Origin: Verpa conica
Lineage: Eukaryota; Ascomycota; Pezizomycetes; Pezizales; Morchellaceae
Length of the DNA: 64,000 bases
Assembly (NCBI GenBank): GCA_033030425.1
Contig: JAUFSD010000014.1
Location: 682,001-746,000, forward strand
Direction of reading: 5' to 3'
Shown here: positions 46,541-57,761 of the stretch, one piece after another
Numbering within the stretch: position 1 is the first letter of the stretch
Layout: each line of letters begins with the position of its first letter
Made by a program: the position numbers and the translations under genes
The notes under the pieces: generated by a model
What the model saw: the letters and a program-made list of their open reading frames with translations, nothing else
Told to the model about the DNA's origin: nothing
The model's database searches: none

Positions 46541-47054
46541 ATTTGGCCGGGGAACCTTTCGTATGCCAGCGACCGAGGTGCATACCTTTTCGATGCCATC
46601 CACTGCAAAGTGTGCCAGCCAAAATGCGAAACCTTTACCCAGCACACAACATAACCGCCCCCCTTTAGTATATTATATAGGAATCTAGTAAAAATATCTG
46701 GTCTTTGGTGTACTTAGGCAGGATACAAAATTCGCATGCCCAAACAACTTAGTCTACAGCATACAATAGCACACCATACCTGCTAGAAGAGTAACTCTGA
46801 TATCCCCTAGCTAGTCTAATTGTTTTTATTCCCTTTTTCCCCTTGCCTGCAAAAAAACACCTAGTGATATAAAGCCCAAGGAAAATTCACTACAAAGTTA
46901 CCCTATCTGCAAGCACCAAAGGGCCTAATAAGAGTGTTGGTGGATCGTGTTGCAAAGGTTTCACATTTTTGGCTGGCACACTTTGCAGTGGATGGTATCC
47001 GGAAGGTATGCACCCCGGTCACTGGCATAGGAAAGGTTCCCCCTTTATTTGGCC
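46541..47054. repeat. Pair of 108-bp inverted arms (fold-back element candidate)
   Basis: Arm 1 (46541-46648) and arm 2 (46947-47054) are reverse complements with about 85% identity by eye. Shared runs include GGCTGGCACACTTTGCAGTG and AAGGTATGCACC and GAAAGGTTCCCC. They are separated by about 300 bp of AT-rich sequence. No open frame spans the unit. It could be a MITE/fold-back element or two opposed fragments of one repeat family. Confidence 0.65.
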
Positions 47055-48994
47055 CTGTACTAGACAGATCTTAGTGTCTTACTAAAACGTGTCGTTATCA
47101 GGAATTTCGTAATAATTGTCAGGGCACAGAATCTCTTATATTACCGTCCAAGTACGTTGCCATGCTAAAGTAACCCACCCACCTTATGAAACATACCTCT
47201 AACTATACTCGTACTCGTCAAGCGTTGCAGAATAGGGAGCACTATATCTTACTTACCATCACGTTCTACCTACAAGATACAATGTGCCCCATATGGTATT
47301 TTACCTTAAATACATATGCTCTAAAGTTATTGATTTATTGTATTTTTTTACCGAGGAATAAATTAACATAATTACTAATATTAGCGAATGACACAAACTT
47401 ACTAAGTAGAATAAAATGGCGCTCCCATTTACCGCATTACAGGAACGCTTGATGGCTACGAAAGCACTGCAAGCCTGAGCACGCCCTGCAGGCGAAGCTC
47501 CCTATAAGAATACAGTTAGGACTAAAACTTATTATAAGCATCTTCTAGCCAAGTTCGGGAGAGTCCTTGCCAAATAGTATAGTGAGACGCTAGGCCCTTT
47601 GAAGATTTCCCTAAAAGTATTCCCTAAAGCATTGTTTAGCCCTTGCTCTTTCCCTGTTAACTAGTTAAAAACCTACCCGACTAATCAGTATACGGGGGAT
47701 AACGAATAAAAGTGCATCCTCGGGGACCCCGAGGTTCTGCAACGGCATGAAAAGGCTGGATACGCTGATCGCTAGGATTTCATATCCTCAAAAAAATTGT
47801 CAGTTTACATACGTCACTAATGTCATTAATAATTCTTTCTAAAAAATAAAAGCATAAAAAAACACGTCACTTAAGTATACGTAAGTAGTGCGTCGAGAAA
47901 CTATTGATACTAGAGCAGCCCAAGAAATTGGAGCCGAATTAGCCAAAAGAAAAGTACCGGGGCACGTCAGAGTAGCCCATGTCGTACAAATGAAGCCAAA
48001 TGCTAAAATTCGTTTTCCCCTCGCATGCGACTCCAGTTAATTATCTCTTGTGCCTAATAGCATTAGAGGATCTACTGATATCGATCGAGATCTTCACTGC
48101 CACTAGGTTAATCGGGAGGGAAGAGCTCTTTTTCGTTTCTTTTTTTGGTGGATCAAGCTCAAACAGGCATGGTTTAGTTGGATGTTGGTACCTAGAACCT
48201 GGACCCGTTCCCGTCTCCACTTACCTGCGTACTGGAGAGGCTTTGTTGGTTTCCCATCCTGGGCTACTATCACTTCGATAGCTCTGTGACTATAGTGTCT
48301 CAGAGATTCCAATGCCACCGGACAGAATTATGTTATGATCCGATCGAGAGGTTCTTCCGCAGCTAGTATTGAGTGGGCGGGTGATAGGATACGCATTTTG
48401 GTAATGTAGGCAACTACCACGACTGAAAATTCTGAAATCGCTGCTGCAGGCTGCGGCTGATTAGGTGGCCCTTCGGTATTGCGTCCTTTAATGCCGATAG
48501 AGGTCGTCCGCGTAGCTATTTTGGGCGCCCTACTATTAGGTATATGTTATCTAGGTGTTAATCAAGCCGCCAGGATCTCACAACATTGACGACTCGCAAA
48601 ATCCATGTCTAATGAGTTAATGACAAAAATAATTGCGACTAAGTCAGCAGGAGTAACTATGATGATCTAACCAACACCTAATTGGAGGGTATGACAATCA
48701 ATCTAAATTAATCAGAGCTCCTAAGCCCAGTATTAAGGTAAAGATCGAGCATAGTTTCTGCAGGGAAGAACTTTAGCTGCAGCCCTCAATTTTAGTACTC
48801 AATTAATAGAAAGGTAATAATATAAGATGTGACGAGTGATAGCTGATGAATTTGAGCCCTAATCGTTTGATTAATTCAGGAAATGAGACAACCCCTAAGA
48901 AATTAAATACACCACCTGTATTATTTGATATAACCAGCCAGAGTAGTATCCCTGTGTCAGTCCCACATCTAGTTCCCATTATCATGCCTTTCAA

Positions 48995-50634
48995 TCAATC
49001 AACGAGCATATCTAACCCCAGCAATTCCCATAAAGTGCGTGAGAATGGGGATTCGATGATTAAGATATCTGTGCTCAGTCTTTTCGCCTCCAGAGTCCCC
49101 CAGAATCCCTCTTCGCTATCTCTTTTCCGTTTCCCATCCCCTTTTCCCCCCTGTTCATCTCCCGTCCTATTGCCAAAAATGCCGTCGATCAAGAGATGTT
49201 TCAACCTCTGCATAGATATCTTTTCCAATTTCTTCCCCCCGGTATCTGATGTATCCGTAATCTGTAGGACCGATTCAAATATTCTGAGGAAATACCACGA
49301 TGTCTCGTCAACCGCCAGCCTTTCCAGCAACACGGTATCTTCGCTATCTTCACTCGAGGTTCTGATGAAAAACAGTGATAAAATTCCATTGATTATCTCC
49401 AGAAAGCAATAAAAAGTACCTTCTAGTATATCTCTCTGGTACTTTATATCTAAGTTTAGGGTCTTTAATTGTCGGATCAGGATCATCGTGAGTTCTAAGC
49501 GGATATCCCTGATCACTAATTTTGCTGAAGAGTGCTGAGGATAGAGGCTTTCAGAAAGCAGAGCCCTAGTGTTCTTATGTATTAGTAAGAGGACTCCAGT
49601 TAGCATCTTAATGACTCCACAGATGCCGTCGGCCAAGAACCCCTTGTTTCTCATCCCTATCGCTTCATCCCCCTCTTGAGAATTGTCTGCCAAGAATTTC
49701 AAAGTAGATATTGCCTTAGTACAAGTCTTTTCAATAATTTCAGAAAAGCCTGTAATCTCCTTCGATCCTTGAGTTTGAGCAGCTGCTACCCCACGTGTAG
49801 TATAGACTCGAGGAGCCACTTTTGTGAGTTTTCCATTAATGAAGTCTTGTACCACGGTACAGAGAGCTTGAGATACTCGAGTGATAGATTTTGGAACTAG
49901 GTGCGGTTCCCTAGTAAATTGGAGGAGACGTAGGGATGATATGAGGTCGGAAACTGCCGCTTTGAGAGATGTTGGTTAGGCATTCTTTAGAGGGCTACAA
50001 ACAGTTATAGGGAGAACACACCTCCCGGGAACGGTGCAAATATCTCATCGGGAATGCCTATTTGATCAGACTCCGATACCACTTGCTTTTGCTGTTTCTT
50101 ATTTGTTCCAGCCTGATTCTCCGTACGTTTCACGGAACTTCCTAGGTCGCCTTTTTTATTGGCAACCCTAACTTTTTTCTTCACCGGTACCCCGCTTTGT
50201 GATTGACCCACTATACCAGAGGACTTGGAACTCGCTTGAGGCTGGCAGTCACCTTTGCTTGACTCTACCAAGGTAGCAATTTTCCCTGTTAGTTCATTAA
50301 CCTTTGCCTGCAGCTCTAGAACCTTCTCAGCATCCACTTCGGATCGTTTCCGCCAGAACTCGCACGCCTGGATATGCCGTCGTTCAGAAGCATTATTCAG
50401 AGCCCGATCACCAGGGACCGTGTGGGAGCGGAGGAGGGTGAAGAATTCACTGATTGAGAGGGATTGTGGCTTTGTCTGGAGTAGTTTGATTGCCTGTTTA
50501 AAAATGTGAGCTGGTACTGGTAACAGGGGGAGTGGATAAAACAAACTTACCAGTGCAATTTTAGCAGATGGATCTAGATGATAAGGCTTGGGATGTGTGG
50601 TTGAGGGAGCTGCAGGAGGTGTTGTTGATGCCAT
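48995..50634 (-). CDS. Helical protein, possible Mei4/Rec24-type meiotic recombination factor
   Basis: Three exons (50634-50551, 50493-50022, 49959-48995; introns 50494-50550 and 49960-50021, the latter with CTAAC) give 506 aa. After splicing the N-terminus reads SAKIALAIKLLQTKP, then SISEFFTLLRS and FWRKRSEVDAEKVLELQAKV. This order (a basic helix ending in KP, a short SxxEF helix, then a charged coiled helix) resembles the N-terminal motifs of Mei4. Mei4 works with Rec114 to promote Spo11 double-strand breaks on meiotic chromosome axes. A disordered Lys/Ser/Gln-rich linker follows (residues 110-180), then an all-helical C-terminal half starting DLISSLRLLQFTREPHLVP. That half could match the C-terminal Mei4 helices, but I cannot show it. 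The first intron is 57 nt with no stop, so retention would insert 19 residues. The coding model is firm; the function is tentative. Confidence 0.7.
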
Positions 50635-53600
50635 TGTTGGATAATGTCTTCATTGTGAACGTTTGCTGCAGTGCTCGGAGCTCGTGACATGGTTATGCAC
50701 GGCATTTTCCTAGCGGCAAACAACCACCTGTCACAAATATGATCAGAAAATTTCTCACACAAGACAGATAATATAGACACCGCTATTGCTTGGGTGGGGA
50801 ATATTGGCTATTGTAGGGGAAAGATCAAATTCGACTTATGATGTAGTACATATGACACCCCTTAGATACCGGGTACTATAATGAGACATAGGAATGCATG
50901 CACCCATCCAACACGATTACTCCGAGGTCCAAGACTGTCTCATCCAGAAAAAAAACTAGTAAAATCAAAGAATCCATCTAGCTCCTTGCTAATAATGATG
51001 GGTGTTTGAAGACCAAATCAGTCGAATTGTAGTTGGGCTGGTTATTATAAGCTCTAGTATAATATGAAACCTTTAAAATATGTGTTACTAGGTACTCGCC
51101 AATCCTGACGCCGGCGCCGGACCCCGCACATGGCGCAAAATATTGGAGTAGAGGGTAGATATCGAGCAGATGGTCTTAATTTGATTGTACCTCTAGCATG
51201 TGTCCTGCCGGACTCTACCCATACCTGGATACTACCCCGAGAATTCCTTATCTAGATCCTCCATCTACCCTCATATCCGCCTATAGTCATATCTACGCAA
51301 TAGCATGTCACCAACACAAGAAAACGTTGAAGAAAAAGCCCGAGTGACTCCTCATGAGCCACGTTTCGGATAAATGAAGCGTGGAGTAAAGTTGCCGATA
51401 CAACGACTAACCGTTTCATCTGCACCACTCAAACATCAACTCAATTACGAACTATAAAAGCTTAATTCCAAAGCTGCGCCAAACGCCTTACCACAAATGT
51501 AGTACATTGTACCTCTTCTGCGGTTAGCCGTGATACTCGGAATAAACTATGCTACTGTGTGACCGGCCATTCGACTGTTTGCGTTTGATAAAACCTGCTA
51601 GTAAATACCGCATTCCCCTAGGGTACGTACCGCTAAAACAACCATAAATAAGCTTGCCCTGGGCTTATTATGGTCCTCCAGCGGCCTCTTGAAAATCGCA
51701 ATTCCGAACCCGGCCGATCTATCGGACTTCGTGCGGTATTTAGTACCCTTGACAAAATTGCCCAGCCCGCGATTCATGGAATACAGTTGGGCCAAAATGC
51801 TCACGGGGGCAATTATGTTTAGGCCCAGGCTTGCGCAAGAGAAATTCAACCGGTATATTATCAGCCTTGTTCTGAGTTGCACATCTCAACTTGAGCAAGA
51901 AAAACTCCGAGCTCGGTACACACATCCGAATATAGCTTCTTCAATTGCCGTTTGATATACAGAGCTATCGTAGCCGAGCCGGAACGTGCATGTCCAACCA
52001 CTCTACATATCGCGGAGTGCAGAGTGCAGCTGCAGTCAAGGTTTGTATAGTGTTTTCTCCAAAAAGGTGGACACCAGCCACCACGTGCGGACAAAAAAAC
52101 TCCGGGGGAATCAAAAACACAGTTATGAGAGTGTTTCCCGGGGTAGAGCCGGGGTCGTGGTAAGCCTTTATCTGATGCTAAGCGAGTTGTCAAGTGTAAC
52201 AGCACCCAACCGAGAAGCTCTGTGTGATACGGGGAACTTGTTGATTGTAATCACTCGACTAGATATCGCGAGCTTCCTGCAAAAGACTTAGACGAGATTA
52301 CACTACGACACCCAGACCAGGGAGGAGAGGCATTCCGGTCAAATAAGGCACGATCGTACGAGTCTTTCTAATCCACCACGACCGGTAGCCCCAATTCCTC
52401 TTTCGTCAATAATGAAGCTCGGGGCTTAGCCGGGGATACCTACTCTAAATAAATTGTAGTGTCTGAATGCAGGGGGTGACACATGCATGGTGTGTACGTA
52501 CTCGAAATGAAACGAAACAAAATGCGTGTTAGTATTATATATCTGCGGTTACCCACCATCAAGTTATGCTGGGGTGGAGTTGTGGTAATCGGCGTAGAAA
52601 TCTGGTAACATTCCTTTTTCTTTTGGAATTATGAGTTTTCGGCGACGGTTACCGATAGCCGCGTGTGGGGTAATTGCCGCCGGCTCGGATTTAATATCGT
52701 GACTTATGTTGTACATGCTTGCTTCTTTGGCTGAAGCTTGTAATTCCTGTTCTTAGAGACAGAAACCGGAGTAAAAACCGATACCTATCAAGGAATACTC
52801 GATGTCCATAGCAAGTAAAGGAAATGATGCTCCTACACATATTTCTCAACCCTTTCGAGCTATCCGTGCACAAATCGGACAGGGAGCAGAAACCAGAATG
52901 GAAGGTTACAGCTTATGATTTCTCCGCATCGTCATAGTTACGTCCCAGTTTTCCAATAAGCAAAAATTTATATAGCTTCAATCAAGCAGATAACCCGTTC
53001 TGTGTTGCTTAAGACGCCATATCAAGCACCTAGTACTTAGGTAACACCCCCACATACCTTTCAGGAACGTCTCCTGTATAATTCTATTATTTAGTCAAGC
53101 TTCCTAGAGCTATAATGATTCGGCAGTGCCCGGTTGGTGCGATTGGCACAGGTCTTGTAATGTTGTCACGTCACCACTTGGCTAGCATGATGTGTATCTG
53201 CGTACCTAGTGCAGCTAGTAAGGAGGTACATCAGATTATAATCCGATTCTAAATCGGTAGTGAAACAGTGTTTGGATATTGTTTTTTTTCTAGAAGCTGC
53301 AGACTCTTATGGTGCCGTCTTAACTTTTGAGGGCAATGATCATTAACGCTAAGCTGCAGCCATTGGTGAGTTGTACAGAGTACCGAATCCCATTGGTCCA
53401 CGGCTGGGTGGTGGTGGTGCACATGTACATACATACAGGGTGCGATCCATTGGTAGGAAAGTTCACTTTTCTCCCCGGATGAAGTCGAAGCAGATGGGGC
53501 GGAAGCGAGGACTGTGCGGTGAGCGCCAAGGGACAAGGGCGCCACGAGGTGGTGTTATTACCCAGAGGCTCAAGAGGTCAATGGGGGTGGAGAGTCGAGG

Positions 53601-54509
53601 CCCCATCGAGGGTCCCCTCTTAATTAAATGATGAGAGCTCTACTGATAAGATGCTACAAACTACATGTAATGGCAATCTTATGATCGCCACTGGCTGAGA
53701 GAGAGCATGCACATAATATTGTAATATTATTGATGTTGGGCAAGTGGCTATTGGAGAGTCGCTAATGTGCATGTATGTACGCACTTTCGGGTGCAGCAGC
53801 CAGCGGTTGGGTTTTGTGCGATACCCATCGGTGCCTTGCCGCCCTGCGTCTGCATCCTCGCCAAAAAGACTCCCCCTCCCTCAGCCAATCATCTCCGGGT
53901 ATCTTTGTCGGCTTTCGCATTTTGTTCCTGTTTTGCATCCCTGGCTGTTCCCAGCCGTTCGGAATATCCAAACAGTAAGTAGAAAGTGAAGCTGTAAAAG
54001 TGTCGCCGGGCGGTCATCATCCCTCATCCCTTTTTTCTTTTTCTCCCTCTTTTGTCTACTTGCAACTCCTGGAGTTAACAGGAAAAAAGAGTCTGGAGCT
54101 CTCACAAGCTTTGTGTGTTCCCGTGTCTCTGCACTATACCGAAGTCCCCCCCCTTTGGTACTGGCCCTCTTGTCCACCCAATTGAAAGTGCCTGCCTGCC
54201 AGGGTTGGCCAGCTAGGTGGGCTGTGTTGTGAAAATTCTTCGGCAACCCTTCACTCGCTCTTACATACTCTCCTTCGTGCCCTTGGTGGCTTCCCTGTTG
54301 ACATATCATCGAAACAAAATCCCCCCCCCCCTCGTGGTTGTAGTGGCTACTTGGGCACGCCAGACCAACCAAATTCTACCCCTGAGGTGATCTCAGGGCA
54401 GCAGAGCATAGACTTATTACGACAACTCCGGCAGCGGTTATATATATACACCCATTCGCTCGTTTCATCGCTCAAGTAGCTTTACCAGTACCAGAGGGAG
54501 GGCGGTATC
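50635..54509. other. Intergenic, 3.9 kb, upstream of the ADF-H gene
   Basis: Mostly AT-rich. 51.6-52.3 kb is more GC-balanced, with overlapping open frames on both strands that I cannot identify. 53.3-54.5 kb is pyrimidine-rich on the plus strand with C-runs (54323-54335) and short repeats, consistent with a long promoter and 5' leader for the gene at 54510. Confidence 0.5.
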
Positions 54510-57500
54510 ATGTCGCTCAACGGATTAGATGCACCCATAATCGCAGAGGCCTTTGGAAAGGCATGCGCAGAACCTGGCAGCTGGTATGTGACTCTGTGAT
54601 AGATACCTCTCTTTGCCCTGGCCTGTACTTGAAAAGCTCTTCGGTTGACTCCGTAAAGAGTTCTCGCTGACCGGTAGTGTGATTAATGTTGTAGGTTTTG
54701 GATCAAGTATACTTCGCGAGATGATATTGAGCTTCTATGCCAGGGAACCAATGGGACGGAGGAGATGAGAGATGCGGCTGCGAAAGAGCCAGATGACTCG
54801 CCGTTGTACGGATTCATACGGTTCAGGCGGCGGAATATTTTGATCAAGTATGTGCCGGAGGGTACCTCTCGAGTTTTGAAAGGTGAGCAACGATTGAACC
54901 TCTGTCTGCCACTTGCGGAATAATAACCCCCTTAATTATTATTATTATACAGCTCGGTCACAGGTTCATTTCCAATCCGTTACCGAAAGGTTCATTCCAA
55001 ACGACACTACATTCCCAATATCATCTCCCAAAGAACTACGCGACAATGCATTGACGTCAGCATGTTCGACGCATACTGCAACTGCCTCCATATCTTCTTC
55101 AAATAGTTCTCTTCGAGCGCGTCGATTAACGGATATTGCCGAATCTGCAGATGAGGAGGAGCCACCTACGGCTGCAATAAGTGCAGGTTCGCCGGTGGCA
55201 TTCGGCCAGATGGATGGAAAAGGGAAGAATAGTCAGGGCTTGGCAGTGGTGATTACGGCTCATGATTCGTCAATAGCAGATGGTGGACCTGGCTCACCCG
55301 TCTTTCTCGATGGGGACAGGGATCTTTTGGGCTCGCCCCTAGGCGCCTCCTTTTCGAGGGACTCGTTGGAACATAGGAGAAAGTCAACAGGTACATCACC
55401 CAGGCCATCTACAACCGACTTATACGGACCATACATATACACCCCTAAAGAAAAAGTTCGGCTTGGACCACGTCCTCACGTCGAGCCCGTAAAACGGCCT
55501 CATACATCTGGTGAGCGTTCGAAAGTTTTCCCTAGCCCTGAACAGGAAATTCGGCCGGTCGTGTCGGTTCCTAAATCTGTTCAAATTCCCCCAAGAAAGT
55601 CCAAAGATTCTAGAGCTAGGTCTTTATCCAACGAATCTCTACGATCAAACTCGGATAATCAAACACCACAGTTTCTGTCCGTTGAGGACTCACCACCACC
55701 TTCACCACAATCGCTCTCGCCAGCTCCTCCGCAAGAGCCCGTACTTACTCCTGAAAAGCAGAGGTTGATGAAAGCTTTGCAGCTTAGGCGAAGAACAATG
55801 ATGCCTGAGTCGAAAGAACAAACAAAACGGGACGAGGAGTCCGTCCTAGACATCCAAGGTATGAAGGAGTCAGACGAAGCAAAGTCTATTGTAGAAACTG
55901 ATCAGGATGAGGATGAAGATGAAGAGGAGGATAGAGGCGTTATATCTCAAAAGGTAGCCGAACCCGAGTCAGAAGAGATAGAGGAAAGCTCTCGTGGAAG
56001 TGTAGTGAAGGAAGGGGTAAACGAAAAGATGGAAACGGAGGATGTGGGTCAGGGTTTTGGGGAGCAAGATAAACTACCCGAGTCACCAGATGAGCTCCAG
56101 CCAGCAGAGAGCACCAAAGTTCGAGGCGAGCCTGATTCTGATGTCGATACCGAATCTGACAATACTGAAGTTTCTATTATGATGGACTCTAGACCTATAA
56201 CTATGACAGCAATACAACAGCCTATCCCCAGCATGATCAAGAACAGCTCTCGCATATCTCATCCGGTCAAACCTCCATCGCCAGATCCTTCAAAGCCAAA
56301 GGTACTCAAAAGAACCGACCGCCCAGCACCTGAAAGCGCGCCCACAAACGAGGTTCCACCTACCGATTCTGCCCGGTCTGTTTCTGCGCCCTTCTTAAAA
56401 ACAGCTAGGGATTCAATGAAACCCCCAGCAGCCGCACGGAAAGTCAATGTAGGTGGTGGAGGGGGTGGTGTAGCGCAGCGAATCCGGCAGCTTGAGATGT
56501 TGTCAGTTCAGAAAGCTGCTGCTGCTGCTGCTGGAAAATCTCCTCCGGGAAGTCGATCTAGCTCTCCGGCACCGCCAATTCCTCAATATCACCCAAACCG
56601 TCCATCTAGTGTACACGTCCCCGTCGCATTGCGTAGGATGTCGAATCCTCCTGCTCCTATGCGGCCAGCAGCCTCACCTCCATCTACCCCCAATCCTCCT
56701 GCCCCAGTTACTAGTACTTCGCCTGGGAGTCTCTCATCCTCGTTAAGATCAGTAATATCAACACCATCACTTCCAAAATCAAGTCCACCGAAATCAAGCC
56801 CTCCCCCTAAGATGGAGATAATCGAACGCAATAACAGACCCGAATTGCAGGTCACAACTCAAATCTGTAGAGATGAACAAGGGAGCCCTCAGCCAGCATC
56901 TCCGGTTCCAGCTCCAGCTCCGGTCCCTGAGTCTGCTAGAAGCTTAAAGAACCCAAATAGCTTTAGTCGGAGATCCAGTGTAGATACATCACTTCAAGAT
57001 TCACTTTTGCGCGGCAAGAGTGTTGAAACAGGCCCCCCTTCGACAGCCTCTTCCAGGCGCCAAAGTGTAGACAGAGCGATTTTATCTAGGTCATCAAGCT
57101 CAAGAGACCTGGAGAATCATCCTGAGAACACCCCCAGTCCCGTTTCACCTAGACCATCTACAACTAGTTCAAAAAAGAGTAAGGACAAGGGAAAGGAAAG
57201 ACGTGGTTCGTCTTCAAGTTCCGGGGGATCTTCCAAGGAAAGGTCATCTAGATCCAAGTCCAAGTCTCCGACTACTCCGAAATCCCCAAAAAGCCCTGGG
57301 TTTCTCCAGAGGATGAGTGCGACTTTGTCAGGAAAGAAATCTAAAGAGGTAGTACAGGCTCCAGCGGCTCCCGTAGCCCCTGCTGAGCCTGCAAAGAAGA
57401 CCTATTTATTGGCTGGCTGGATTAATGCTCAGCTTCCAGACACTATGTTGTGGAGGCGGCGATGCATGAAGATAGATTCGAGCGGATGGCTGTTTTTGTC

Positions 57501-57761
57501 TTTGTCAGAGGATGAGGTATGGTTCCATTTCTTCTCGTAGTTAGGAAAATTGACTGACAAATGATGTAGAACTCTCCACAAACAAGAAGATATCACATCC
57601 CAACAGAAATTCGGTCGGTTGATCTGCCAGATATGGATGAGCAAGAACTTCCCCATAGCGTCAGACTCCATCTCCAGGAAGGCGGAACTCTGCAATGTGC
57701 TTGCCAAAATGTCAACGAGCAGAAGGAAGTATTAGGGGTAATTCGTGGCTGTATTGCATAG
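54510..57761 (+). CDS. ADF-H domain-containing protein, probable actin regulator
   Basis: Four exons (54510-54583, 54695-54882, 54953-57516, 57570-57761) give 1005 aa. The N-terminal 120 residues form an actin-depolymerising-factor-homology domain: SLNGLDAPIIAEAFGKACAE, WFWIKYTSRDDIELL, YGFIRFRRRNILIKYVPEGT, SQVHFQSV. A long disordered centre follows (about residues 130-890), rich in Pro, Ser and charged residues, with proline-rich SH3-ligand-like stretches, an acidic run (DEDEDEEEDRG), a glycine run (VGGGGGG) and an Ala run from a GCT repeat (56515-56532). The C-terminus (LAGWINAQLPDTMLWRRRCM...) looks like a PH-type fold and continues into a fourth exon, ending RGCIA. Filamentous ascomycetes carry this architecture. 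A role at cortical actin is inferred from the ADF-H domain. Confidence 0.88.

Larger units (their letters stand above)
44564..48994. other. Repeat-bearing intergenic region, 4.4 kb
   Basis: AT-rich. It contains the broken secreted-protein gene at 45639-45881 and the inverted arms at 46541-47054. The rest shows no recognisable gene. An A/T homopolymer region lies at 47840-47865. Open frames at 48000-48318 overlap on both strands and look non-coding. Confidence 0.5.

Noticed and set aside
51598..52291. Cluster of overlapping 90-115-codon frames on both strands
   Set aside because: Mutually overlapping, low-complexity and unrecognisable; typical of chance frames in GC-balanced sequence.
53129..53200. 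tRNA-like A-box look (CCGGTTGGTGCGATTGGCACAGG)
   Set aside because: No cloverleaf or matching T-loop (GTTCRANYC) follows at the right distance.
53881..54372. 163-codon minus-strand frame upstream of the ADF-H gene
   Set aside because: It is the complement of a pyrimidine-rich promoter/leader tract and has no protein-like features.
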